Shown here: positions 37,564 to 45,978 of the stretch, one piece after another
How positions within the stretch are numbered: the first letter of the stretch is position 1
How the letters are laid out: each line of letters starts with the position of its first letter
Source: Acidobacteriota bacterium
GTDB lineage: Bacteria > Acidobacteriota > Terriglobia > Terriglobales > Acidobacteriaceae
Length of the DNA stretch: 64,000 bases
Direction of reading: 5' to 3'
Assembly: GCA_013289875.1 (NCBI GenBank)
Contig: JABCZC010000017.1
Coordinates: forward strand, 1-64,000
Notes under the pieces: model-generated
The model's input: only the letters and a program-made list of their open reading frames with translations
The model's database searches: none
Told to the model about the DNA's origin: nothing
Program-made: the position numbers and the translations under genes

Positions 37564-38231
37564 AGCCACCCTATTTTCTGATTCACCTGGCCAAAGACCT
37601 GCGGATTGAGTGGCGGTCACGGGATGCGGTCAACTCCATGCTGTTTTTCGCGCTGCTGGTGGTGGTGATCTTTAGCCTGGCATTCGATCCTACGCGGGCA
37701 GTGTCGCGTCAAATCTCGGGGCCGATTCTTTGCGTGGCTATCTTGTTTGCCGCGGTCAGCGCGCTGAACCAGGCGTGGGCGCGCGAGTTGCGGCACCAGG
37801 TGCTGGATGCGCAACGGATGAGCCCAGCGCCGGGGGCTGCCCTTTTTGTGGGCAAGGTGCTGGCGAACTTTCTCTTTGTTGGCGCGGTGGAATTGCTGCT
37901 GGCTCCCCTGTTCGCAATCTTTTATAACCTGCACGTGCTGGGGAATGTCTGGCTACTGCTGCTGGCGGTGCCGCTGGGGACGTGGGCGATCATCGTGAAC
38001 GGAACATTTTTTGCGGCGTTATCGATTCGCTCGCGCAATCGCGAGCTGCTGCTGCCGCTGATCCTGTTTCCGATTTTCATGCCTGCGCTGCTAGGGATGG
38101 TGCTGGCTATCTCCGCAATTCTGACGGGCGATTCAGATCCGGCGCTGTGGATCAAGCTGCTGCTGGGCTACGACGTGATCTTCACGACGATCAGCATGCT
38201 GCTGTTCGAGATTGTGCTGCACGCGGAATAG
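37560..38231 (+). CDS. ccmB: Heme exporter protein CcmB
   Basis: 223 residues, six hydrophobic segments. Recognisable family sequences are LAKDLRIEWRSRDAVNSMLF at the N-terminus, LFFALLVVVIFSLAF and the HQVLDAQRMSPAPG loop. It is the membrane partner of CcmA in heme delivery to CcmE. The start overlaps the stop of the deacylase gene (ATGA). Confidence 0.93.
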   Translation: MKPPYFLIHLAKDLRIEWRSRDAVNSMLFFALLVVVIFSLAFDPTRAVSRQISGPILCVAILFAAVSALNQAWARELRHQVLDAQRMSPAPGAALFVGKVLANFLFVGAVELLLAPLFAIFYNLHVLGNVWLLLLAVPLGTWAIIVNGTFFAALSIRSRNRELLLPLILFPIFMPALLGMVLAISAILTGDSDPALWIKLLLGYDVIFTTISMLLFEIVLHAE

Positions 38232-38290
38232 GGACTGGCCGCAAGCCACAAGCGATTCGCGCTAATTGGCCGGTTGCGAGGATGAGACCT

Positions 38291-38503
38291 CTACCAGTGG
38301 CCGGTGAAGTCGTGGTGCAGCAGGCGCGCGGTTGTGAAGGCGACGATCCACAGAAAAACGACGACGGAGGCGACGGTGAATACGAGCCTGCCCATGCGCT
38401 TATCTTCCGGATGGGTAGATCTTCCCTTTCGAAGGCCAAAGATTTGTCCGAGAAGACCAATGATGAGAATGACGCCGCCAAAGATAACAGTAAACCACGC
38501 CAT
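38291..38503 (-). CDS. Small two-helix membrane protein of unknown function, antisense inside the ccm cluster
   Basis: 70 residues. Two hydrophobic helices (FTVIFGGVILIIGLLGQIFG and LVFTVASVVVFLWIVAF) are separated by a charged loop (RKGRSTHPEDKR). AAGGA lies six bases before the ATG at 38503. It is the only gene on the minus strand between ccmB and ccmC. No family recognised. Confidence 0.65.
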   Translation of the reverse strand: MAWFTVIFGGVILIIGLLGQIFGLRKGRSTHPEDKRMGRLVFTVASVVVFLWIVAFTTARLLHHDFTGHW

Positions 38504-38611
38504 GGCTATCCTTTTTACTCCTCCGGACGGAGGGTTGGGAAGGGGTTTAACTGAATGAAATCGGAACAGCCAACCGATCCGGTAAACTGTGAAGTACCCC
38601 GAGGACGGAAG

Positions 38612-39313
38612 ATGAAGCTGTTTCGATGGTTTTGGCTAGTCCTGACCCTGGCGCTTCTTGCAAATGGATTTCGCGTGGCTATGTTCGTGGTCCCGGTGGA
38701 TCAGGAGCAGGGCGAGATTTTTCGGATTTTCTTTTACCACTTCCCTTCGGCGATGATGGCATTTCTGTTTTTCTTCCTCAGCTTTCTCGCCTCCATTGCG
38801 TACCTGATTTATCGCCGTTCGAATACGGCGCGGGCGATGCGGGCGGACGCCTTTGCGCTGGCGAATGCGGAGATGGGTGTTGCCTTCTGCACAGTCGTGC
38901 TGATTACCGGACCGTTATGGGCGAGACCGGTGTGGGGCATCTGGTGGACCTGGGATGCGCGGCTCACGACGACGCTCGTGCTCTACCTGATTTATGTGGC
39001 GTATCTGCTGCTGAGGCGTTTTGCGGCGGGGCCGGAAATGCGCACGCTGGCGGCGGTGATGGCAATCTTCGGCTACGTGGACGTGCCGATTGTGTACATG
39101 TCCACGCGCTGGTGGCGGACGCAGCATCCGGCGCCCGTGATTGGCGGGGGGGCGGACTCAGGCCTCGATCCGAGCATGTGGCCGGCGGTGTGGTGGAATC
39201 TCGCCGGGTGGCTGGCGTGGGGCATTTTTGTGGTCGGCCTGCGGTATGCCGCAGAATATCGCCATCAGTTAGCTGAGCAACGAGCCGCGCTTGCGGCACT
39301 GGAGGCCGCATGA
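38612..39313 (+). CDS. ccmC: Heme exporter protein CcmC
   Basis: 233 residues, six hydrophobic segments. The heme-handling WWD motif WGIWWTWDARLTT is present in the periplasmic loop, with flanking His (FYHFPSAMMAF). It attaches heme to CcmE. ATG 38612 with GAGG seven bases upstream gives the usual length; ATG 38555 is an alternative. The stop overlaps a CcmD-like micro-gene. Confidence 0.93.
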   Translation: MKLFRWFWLVLTLALLANGFRVAMFVVPVDQEQGEIFRIFFYHFPSAMMAFLFFFLSFLASIAYLIYRRSNTARAMRADAFALANAEMGVAFCTVVLITGPLWARPVWGIWWTWDARLTTTLVLYLIYVAYLLLRRFAAGPEMRTLAAVMAIFGYVDVPIVYMSTRWWRTQHPAPVIGGGADSGLDPSMWPAVWWNLAGWLAWGIFVVGLRYAAEYRHQLAEQRAALAALEAA

Positions 39314-39432
39314 ATCCGATGTTTCACCGCCATCTTGTGCTGGCATACGTTGCTACCTGGGTCATCCAGCTTGGATATCTGGCCTATGTGGGAGCGAAGT
39401 GGAGGGGCGCCGGCAAAGCTGGGCACAAATAG
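39310..39432 (+). CDS. CcmD-like small membrane protein, copy 1
   Basis: 40 residues, MNPMFHRHLVLAYVATWVIQ then LGYLAYVGAKWRGAGKAGHK. A single helix with a basic tail, as in CcmD, which stabilises the CcmABC complex. ATG overlaps the ccmC stop (ATGA) and GGAGG lies eight bases before it. The identification rests on position, size and topology. Confidence 0.7.
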   Translation: MNPMFHRHLVLAYVATWVIQLGYLAYVGAKWRGAGKAGHK

Positions 39433-39509
39433 CCGGTCGTATGCAACCCCGCAGGGATGAACGCCGTCAAATAGCGTTATCCGAAACAACCGGGTGGCTG
39501 CCTGCTGTC

Positions 39510-39677
39510 ATGACTGCTCTCGTTCATCATCCCCTCATGTTTGCTGTCGCTGCTGCATGGGTTTTCCAGCTTGGATACTTCGCCCATGCGCTCATCCGGT
39601 GGCGCTCGAATCGCACAAATAACTCTGATCTGGGTGTGGCCCAAAACCAGGATTTTTCGTCTAAATCAGTGCGTTAG
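39510..39677 (+). CDS. CcmD-like small membrane protein, copy 2
   Basis: 55 residues, MTALVHHPLMFAVAAAWVFQ then LGYFAHALIRWRSNRT. It aligns with copy 1 over the helix (xAWVFQLGYFAHALxRWR against xTWVIQLGYLAYVGxKWR), so the two are probable tandem duplicates. It has a longer polar tail (NNSDLGVAQNQDFSSKSVR). No strong ribosome-binding site is seen. Confidence 0.55.
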   Translation: MTALVHHPLMFAVAAAWVFQLGYFAHALIRWRSNRTNNSDLGVAQNQDFSSKSVR

Positions 39678-39713
39678 TCGCTGATGGGCTAACGGGTGCG
39701 ACTGGCATATCGA

Positions 39714-40949
39714 ATGATGAAAATGATGATTCCTCAGCGCATGGGCATGCGCTCGCTCTCCGAGACTGTACACATCCACAACATCCACAATCGGAGGGGA
39801 CGGCAGCTGGCATGGCTATTGCTTCCCCTGGTCGGGCTATTTGCAGGCACGAGCACGGCGATTAGTCAGAACACTCCTACGCCTGCAGGCCAGAACGCTC
39901 CAACACCCGCGATTCCAACCACGACCATGAAGGTGAATGTCAACGTCGTGACTATGGCCGTCACGGTGCGCGACAAGCATGGCGCCATCGTTCCCAATCT
40001 AACCAAGGACGAATTCACGCTCACCGAGGATGGCCGTCCGCAGACCATCAAATACTTCAATCACGACACGAATCTACCTCTGAACCTCGGGCTGTTGGTG
40101 GATACGAGCATGAGCCAGCGCAAAGTGCTGGACGATGAGCGTACGGCCAGCCAGCACTTCCTGGACCAGATGCTCACCGACGCCAAAGACAAGGCCTTCC
40201 TGATTCAATTCGACCGCGAGGTGGATCTGCTTGAAGACCTGACGCCGGATAAAAACAAGCTGAGGGCGGCGGTCGACCAGCTTGGTGCGCCGCAGTTTCA
40301 ACGTGGCGGGAGCAACGACGATAGTTCGGGCGGAGACTCAGGCCAGGGGTCAAGCGGCCATCGCTACGGCGGGGGAACTTTGCTCTACGATTCGATCTAT
40401 CTTGCTTCCAATGAAGTGCTGAAACAGCCACAGGGGCGCAAGGCGATCGTGTTACTCACCGATGGCGTCGATCGTGGCAGCAAAGAAACGATCAACGGTG
40501 CGATCGAAGCTGCGCAACGCGCCGATACTGTCGTCTACGCGATCTATTACAAGGGGGAGGAAGGACACAGCTCCGGCGGCTCTCCCGGCGGTTATCCCGG
40601 TGGGCATCACGGCGGGGGTGGCTATCCGGGTGGCGGCTATCCTGGTGGAGGATACCCGGGCGGCGGCCGCGGCGGCCAACGGCCGCAACAGCAGGAACCT
40701 CACGTCGACGGGAAGAAGATTCTCGAGCAGATTTGCGGGCAGACCGGTGGACGCGTGTTCGAGGTGACGAAGAAGGAAACTGCCGACCAGATTTACACGA
40801 CCATTGCAGAGGAAATGCGCAGTCAGTACATGTTGGGATACACGCCGGACAAGCAGAGCAACGAAGGCGGCTATCACAAGATCGCGCTAACGGCGACGAA
40901 GAAGGATTTGGTTGTACAGACACGCGAGGGCTACTACTCCGACAACTAG
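39714..40949 (+). CDS. VWFA-related secreted protein with intact MIDAS and a GYPGG-repeat loop
   Basis: About 411 residues; several starts between GTG 39696 and ATG 39741 are possible. The signal anchor is LAWLLLPLVGLFAGTSTAIS. As in the member at 19205, a beta domain (VVTMAVTVRDKHGAIVPNLT) precedes a VWA fold, here with an intact metal site LLVDTSMSQ. Between the last VWA strands is a Gly/Tyr/Pro-rich insert (GYPGGGYPGGGYPGGG; DNA 40577-40676). The C-terminus QYMLGYTPDKQSNEGGYHKI matches the family. Role unknown. Confidence 0.85.
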   Translation: MMKMMIPQRMGMRSLSETVHIHNIHNRRGRQLAWLLLPLVGLFAGTSTAISQNTPTPAGQNAPTPAIPTTTMKVNVNVVTMAVTVRDKHGAIVPNLTKDEFTLTEDGRPQTIKYFNHDTNLPLNLGLLVDTSMSQRKVLDDERTASQHFLDQMLTDAKDKAFLIQFDREVDLLEDLTPDKNKLRAAVDQLGAPQFQRGGSNDDSSGGDSGQGSSGHRYGGGTLLYDSIYLASNEVLKQPQGRKAIVLLTDGVDRGSKETINGAIEAAQRADTVVYAIYYKGEEGHSSGGSPGGYPGGHHGGGGYPGGGYPGGGYPGGGRGGQRPQQQEPHVDGKKILEQICGQTGGRVFEVTKKETADQIYTTIAEEMRSQYMLGYTPDKQSNEGGYHKIALTATKKDLVVQTREGYYSDN

Positions 40950-40999
40950 AGCTTCTATCGGAGTGCGCGAGGCGGAGCTGGTCTACGCTACAATGGGCT

Positions 41000-41368
41000 G
41001 TGCGACGCGCGCTGGCCATCTCGCTGATGTTGCTTTTCTGCCTGCCGCTTGTGCTGCCCTTGTTTCGGCCAGGAATGGCGGAGGCGACTCTGCCGGCCTG
41101 CTGCCGGAGAGGCGGCAGGCACCAATGCGCGGTGCCGACTGAAGGCGCTACCCAGGGCTCCGACGTCCGCGTTGTCAGCGATAAGTGCCCGTACGCGCCT
41201 GCTTACTCCGCAATTCTGGTGCTGCCGTCGTTCACGCCCTCAACAGCGGCTGCCATCTTCGCCGGAATAACGCAACACCCCGCGGTTTCGCCGCAAACGG
41301 CCGCGCAGTTTCGCATCTCGTTTGACCGCGCCCGCCAAAAGCGCGGCCCTCCCGCCCTCCTCGCCTAG
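41000..41368 (+). CDS. Small Cys/His-containing membrane-anchored protein ahead of a TonB receptor
   Basis: 122 residues from GTG 41000. One N-terminal helix (ALAISLMLLFCLPLVLPLF) precedes a cluster LPACCRRGGRHQC that could bind a metal or form disulfides, then CPYAPAYSAILVLPSF and a Pro/Ala-rich tail. It sits 119 bp upstream of a TonB-dependent receptor. No strong ribosome-binding site or known family is visible, but the signal-like start and Cys pattern argue for a real gene. A role in sensing or uptake of a metal is a guess from context. Confidence 0.6.
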   Translation: MRRALAISLMLLFCLPLVLPLFRPGMAEATLPACCRRGGRHQCAVPTEGATQGSDVRVVSDKCPYAPAYSAILVLPSFTPSTAAAIFAGITQHPAVSPQTAAQFRISFDRARQKRGPPALLA

Positions 41369-41457
41369 TCCGTATCTTCCTGCGGGAGCGTTTGCAAGAG
41401 CCACATTCATTGATTGCTTCTGACTCCCTTCATTCGTAACGTGTCCGATACGAATCC

Positions 41458-41481
41458 GTCGCGGTCTTCGCGACGAGGAGG
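41458..41481 (+). promoter_or_regulatory. Hairpin just upstream of the ribosome-binding site of the second TonB receptor
   Basis: GTCGCG (41458-41463), loop GTCTT, CGCGAC (41469-41474) form a perfect 6-bp stem directly followed by GAGGAGG (41475-41481) and ATG at 41487. The first TonB receptor has the same arrangement at 485-504. Confidence 0.4.
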
Positions 41482-41486
41482 CTTTG

Positions 41487-43763
41487 ATGCGGAAGACCGC
41501 ATGGTTCATCCTGCTTTTCAGCCTGTTATCCGACCCATTTGCCCGTGCGACTGTATTCGGCAAAGTAGGGGGAGTTGTGCACGATCCTCACCACCGCCCT
41601 GTTGGAGGCGCGCTTGTAACGCTTCATGCTGCGCACTCAGACTTCGTCGCGACTCAGACAACAACCCCGGATGGTGCGTTCCTCTTTCTGACCATTCCAT
41701 TGGGCGATTACGTCCTGTCGATTGCACAGCCCGGCTTCAGCACGATGGAGCAGCGGATCACAGTTGCGTCCGACTCGACCGCCGCACTTCATTTCCAAAT
41801 GTCCCTCGCCACCGTGCAGCAATCCGCGGAGGTGAAGGAACGGCCCTCGGTCACAAACCCCGATTCCGCCACCCCAACAACGCTGATCAGCCGCGAGAAT
41901 ATTTCGCAGACACCCGGAGCCGATCTCACCAACAGCCTGGCGATGATTACGGACTACGTGCCGGGCGCTTATGTCACGCATGACATGCTGCACATGCGCG
42001 GAGGCCACCAGTTGAGCTGGCTGATTGACGGCGTAGCGATCCCGAATACCAACATCGCCAGCAATGTCGGCCCGCAGATCGATCCCAAGGACATCGATTA
42101 TTTGGAGGCGGAACGCGGCAGCTATACAGCCGACCTGGGAGATCGCACTTACGGCATCTTCGATATTGTTCCTCGCAGCGGCTTCGAGCGAGATCGCGAG
42201 GGCGAACTTGTCATGACGCTGGGAAACTTCTACCAAACCAATGACCAGCTCAGCCTTGGCGACCACTCGGAGAAGTTCGCCTGGTTCACCAGCCTTAATG
42301 GCAACCGCAGCAACCTGGGCCTGCAGCCACCCATCGAACAGCCCATCCACGATGCCGAGAATGGGTATGGCGGCTTTGCGTCGTTCATCTATAACCACGA
42401 CTCCGCGAATCAACTTCGTCTGGTGACTCAGGCCAGGGCCGACTACTATCAGATTCCCTACGATCCCGATCCAGAGAGCTGGCAAAACCAAATCTACAAT
42501 TCAAGCGGCCTGCGCGATGGGGAGCATGAGACCGACACTTACACCGCACTTACGTGGGTGCATAACTACAACGCGTCCACGTTGCTGCAGCTTTCGCCTT
42601 TTTATCACTTCAACAGCGCCAAGTACGAGCCGAGCGCGACCGATCAACCAACGGCGACTACGTCCGATCAGGCGGGAAATTATATTGGGCTTCAGACATC
42701 TATCTCGACGGTGATTGCGAGGAACTCGATCAACGCGGGCGTTTACGGCTACGCGCAGCATGAAAGCGACCTGTTTGGAGTTGTGTTCAACGACGGCAGT
42801 TATCCGAACTTTTCCACCCCGCAAAATATATGGGGCGGAGTGGAAGAGGTCTTCGTCCATGATAACTATCGGCCAACCTCATGGCTTTCACTTATCGGCG
42901 GCCTGCGGCAGAGTCACTTCCAGGCTGACGTCACCGATAATGCCGTCTATCCGCGCATCGGCGTCGCGGTGGTGATTCCCAAGCTTCACTGGGTCTTTCG
43001 CGGGTTTTACGGACGTTACTATCAGCCGCCGCCGCTCACCACTATCTCCGGTCCTGTGCTTGAGTACGCCAACGGTTCCAACACCAGCTTTGTTGCTCTG
43101 CACGGCGAGCGCGACGAGGAATATCAGTTCGGCGTTCAAATTCCTCTTTACGGATGGCTGATCGACGCAGATACCTTTCAGACGCGCGCAAGAGATTTCC
43201 TTGACCACAGCAACATTGGCGAATCGAGCATCTTCGTCCCGGTTACCGTGCAGGGAGCGCTGATTCAAGCATGGGAGCTTACTTTGCGCTCACCTCAATC
43301 GTGGCGCTTCGGGCAATTCCACCTGGCGTATTCGAATCAGATCGCGCAGCAAATCGGCCCGATCACGGGCGGCCTCACCTGCTATCCGCCGGACTCCCCT
43401 GCCTGCGCCGTTGCGCCGGGGTATACGCCACTGGACCACGATCAGCGCAACACTCTGAACGTAGGTTTCAACGGCAAGCTTCCCTATCAAGCCTACGGTT
43501 CGGTCAACGTGTACTACGGGTCGGGATTCTCCAACGGCTACCAGGATCCTCCGTCGCCCTATACAGGCAGCTACCTGCCGGCACATACTACGGCAGATAT
43601 TGCAGTCGGGAAATCATTCGGTGAGAAGTTCACGGTCTCAGCCACCGCCACCAACGTTGCGAACACACGCGTGCTTCTGGACAACAGCCTAACCTTCGGA
43701 GGCTTTCACTATAACGATCCCAGGCAGATTTACGGCGAGGTTCGCTACCGCTTCCGCTTTTAG
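41487..43763 (+). CDS. TonB-dependent receptor with carboxypeptidase-regulatory-like domain
   Basis: 758 residues from ATG 41487 (GAGGAGG six bases upstream). Signal peptide (TAWFILLFSLLSDPFARA), a CarboxypepD_reg-like Ig domain at about 25-110 (VHDPHHRPVGGALVTLHAA), a plug at about 125-230 (DMLHMRGGHQLSWLIDGVAI) and a barrel ending in Phe (YGEVRYRFRF). It is smaller than the Oar-like receptor at 518. The upstream small Cys/His protein may be its partner. Confidence 0.93.
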   Translation: MRKTAWFILLFSLLSDPFARATVFGKVGGVVHDPHHRPVGGALVTLHAAHSDFVATQTTTPDGAFLFLTIPLGDYVLSIAQPGFSTMEQRITVASDSTAALHFQMSLATVQQSAEVKERPSVTNPDSATPTTLISRENISQTPGADLTNSLAMITDYVPGAYVTHDMLHMRGGHQLSWLIDGVAIPNTNIASNVGPQIDPKDIDYLEAERGSYTADLGDRTYGIFDIVPRSGFERDREGELVMTLGNFYQTNDQLSLGDHSEKFAWFTSLNGNRSNLGLQPPIEQPIHDAENGYGGFASFIYNHDSANQLRLVTQARADYYQIPYDPDPESWQNQIYNSSGLRDGEHETDTYTALTWVHNYNASTLLQLSPFYHFNSAKYEPSATDQPTATTSDQAGNYIGLQTSISTVIARNSINAGVYGYAQHESDLFGVVFNDGSYPNFSTPQNIWGGVEEVFVHDNYRPTSWLSLIGGLRQSHFQADVTDNAVYPRIGVAVVIPKLHWVFRGFYGRYYQPPPLTTISGPVLEYANGSNTSFVALHGERDEEYQFGVQIPLYGWLIDADTFQTRARDFLDHSNIGESSIFVPVTVQGALIQAWELTLRSPQSWRFGQFHLAYSNQIAQQIGPITGGLTCYPPDSPACAVAPGYTPLDHDQRNTLNVGFNGKLPYQAYGSVNVYYGSGFSNGYQDPPSPYTGSYLPAHTTADIAVGKSFGEKFTVSATATNVANTRVLLDNSLTFGGFHYNDPRQIYGEVRYRFRF

Positions 43764-43796
43764 TTAGTTCGCTTGTCCGGGCACGCAGGCCCCTCC

Positions 43797-44768
43797 TCAG
43801 GCGGGAGTAAGAACGAGGCTGTCTTTCGCCCACTCGTAGGTGAGGCGTATGCCCTCTTCAAGGCTGGTGCGAGAGTGCCAGCCGAGAGCATTGATGCGGG
43901 ATGAGTCCATCAACTTTTGCGGGGTGCCGTCCGGCTTTGTGGTGTCGAACTCAAGCTCGCCGGCGAAGCCGATCACACGGCAGACCAACTCCGCCAGTTC
44001 GCGAATGCTGAGGTCGTGACCGGTGCCTATGTTGATGAGAGGCGGCTGTTCGGAGTTCAGCAGGGTGCTGAATTTTGCATCCGGCAGACTCATCAGGAAA
44101 ACGCAGGCCTCGGCCAGGTCGTCACTGTAAAGGAGCTCGCGGCGGGGCGTGCCTGTTCCCCATACGACGATCTTCTTGTCGCCGGCGGCCTTCGCCTCGG
44201 CAGCTTTGCGGATAAGCGCCGGCAACACGTGCGACTTGTTGAGATCGAAGTTGTCTCCCGGGCCGTAGAGGTTGGTTGGCATCGCTGCGAGGAACTTCCT
44301 TCCGTACTGCCGGTTGTATGCCCAGCACATCTCGATACCGGCGATTTTAGCCAGCGCATAGGCGCGGTTGGTCGGTTCCAGCGGGCCGGTGAGCAGGTAC
44401 TCTTCCCTAATCGGCTGGGGACACAGCTTGGGATAAATGCAGCTTGAACCGAGGAAGAGCAGCCGCTTAACGCCAGACTGATAGGCCGCATCGATCACAT
44501 TGGTCTGGATCTCCAGGTTGTCGCGGATGAAGTCGGCCGGGTAGGTGTTGTTGGCGAGGATTCCACCAACTTTCGCTGCGGCGAGGAAGACATATTCTGG
44601 GAGGTATTCGGCGAAGAAGCGCGCGACGGCCGGGGCATTCATCAGGTCGAGCTCGGCGCGCGTTTTGAGCAATAGGTTGGTGTAACCCATCCGCGCCAAT
44701 CCTCTACGAATGGCGCTGCCGACCAGGCCGCGGTGGCCGGCGATAAATATCCGACTGGTCATTTCCAT
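43797..44768 (-). CDS. fcl: GDP-L-fucose synthase
   Basis: 323-residue extended SDR epimerase/reductase. Motifs: IFIAGHRGLVGSAIRRGL (nucleotide binding), catalytic Ser in LGSSCIYPKL and AYALAKIAG (Tyr/Lys). It epimerises and reduces GDP-4-keto-6-deoxymannose to GDP-L-fucose using NADPH. gmd lies 16 bp upstream on the same strand, so the two act in sequence. Confidence 0.95.
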   Translation of the reverse strand: MEMTSRIFIAGHRGLVGSAIRRGLARMGYTNLLLKTRAELDLMNAPAVARFFAEYLPEYVFLAAAKVGGILANNTYPADFIRDNLEIQTNVIDAAYQSGVKRLLFLGSSCIYPKLCPQPIREEYLLTGPLEPTNRAYALAKIAGIEMCWAYNRQYGRKFLAAMPTNLYGPGDNFDLNKSHVLPALIRKAAEAKAAGDKKIVVWGTGTPRRELLYSDDLAEACVFLMSLPDAKFSTLLNSEQPPLINIGTGHDLSIRELAELVCRVIGFAGELEFDTTKPDGTPQKLMDSSRINALGWHSRTSLEEGIRLTYEWAKDSLVLTPA

Positions 44769-44784
44769 CGAGTGTCTCCGCCGT

Positions 44785-45870
44785 TTACAGCTCGTGAAAG
44801 TTGTAGGTGGTGAAGCCGTGCTTCTTCACCAGGGCGTCGCGCTCAGCCGTCGAGAAATCCTCGGTGACCATCTCCTTCACCAACTCGCGGAAGGTAATGC
44901 GTGGAACCCATCCCAACTCCCGACGCGCCTTGGAAGCGTCGCCCAGCAAGGTTTCGACTTCGGTGGGACGGAAGTAGCGTGGGTCGACGGCGACAACAAG
45001 ATTGCCCTTGGGGTCGTAGGCCTTCTCGTCGACTCCAATACCCTCCCAGCGTAAAGACATTTCAAGGAACTCGGCGCTGAGGTTCACGAAGTCGCGCACG
45101 CTGTGCTGCTCGCCGGTGGCAATGACGTAGTCGCGAGGCTCTTCCTGCTGAAGCATGAGCCACTGCATCTCGATGTAGTCGCGGGCATGGCCCCAGTCGC
45201 GCAACGCGTCCATGTTGCCAAGGTACAGAGTGTCCTGGAGCCCGGCCTTTATGCGGGCCAGGGCGCGCGTGATCTTGCGGGTGACGAAGGTCTCACCGCG
45301 CAGGGGCGACTCATGATTAAAGAGAATGCCGTTGCAACCGTAGATGCCGTAAGCCTCCCGGTAATTCACGGTAATCCAGTATGCGTAGAGCTTGGCTACC
45401 GCGTAAGGCGAGCGAGGATAGAAAGGCGTGGTCTCGGTCTGCGGAATCTGCTGCACAAGACCATAGAGCTCAGAAGTAGAGGCTTGATAGAAACGGGTTT
45501 TCTTCTCGAGACCAAGGATACGGATGGCTTCAAGGAGCCGAAGGGTACCTAGCGCATCGGCGTTCGCAGTGTACTCCGGCTCTTGAAACGAAACCTGGAC
45601 ATGGCTCTGAGCCGCGAGGTTGTAAATCTCATCGGGCTGCACTCTTTGCACGACATGGGTAAGAATGCTCGTGTCAGTCAGTTCGCCGTAGTGCAGGATA
45701 AAGCGGCGACTGGAAACGTGCGGATCTTCATAGAGATGATCGATGCGATTGGTATTAAAGAGCGAAGTGCGACGCTTTATGCCGTGCACCTCGTAACCTT
45801 TCTTCAGCAAGAACTCGGCGAGGTATGCTCCATCCTGTCCGGTAACACCGGTGATGAGGGCCTTCTTCAA
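44785..45870 (-). CDS. gmd: GDP-mannose 4,6-dehydratase
   Basis: 361 residues from TTG 45870, chosen for GAGGAG nine bases upstream; GTG 45903 is the alternative. Motifs: [26 protein letters not shown] and [15 protein letters not shown] (Tyr/Lys). It makes GDP-4-keto-6-deoxy-D-mannose from GDP-mannose, feeding fcl 16 bp downstream. Confidence 0.95.
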   Translation of the reverse strand: MKKALITGVTGQDGAYLAEFLLKKGYEVHGIKRRTSLFNTNRIDHLYEDPHVSSRRFILHYGELTDTSILTHVVQRVQPDEIYNLAAQSHVQVSFQEPEYTANADALGTLRLLEAIRILGLEKKTRFYQASTSELYGLVQQIPQTETTPFYPRSPYAVAKLYAYWITVNYREAYGIYGCNGILFNHESPLRGETFVTRKITRALARIKAGLQDTLYLGNMDALRDWGHARDYIEMQWLMLQQEEPRDYVIATGEQHSVRDFVNLSAEFLEMSLRWEGIGVDEKAYDPKGNLVVAVDPRYFRPTEVETLLGDASKARRELGWVPRITFRELVKEMVTEDFSTAERDALVKKHGFTTYNFHEL

Positions 45871-45978
45871 GTGAATTCGCTCCTCTGTGGTTCTGCCCTG
45901 CACATTGGTGAGACTACGCGATTTTTGTTAGAAGAGAACTGCTCTCATTCTATGAGGTCACACCGTTGACGCCAAAAT

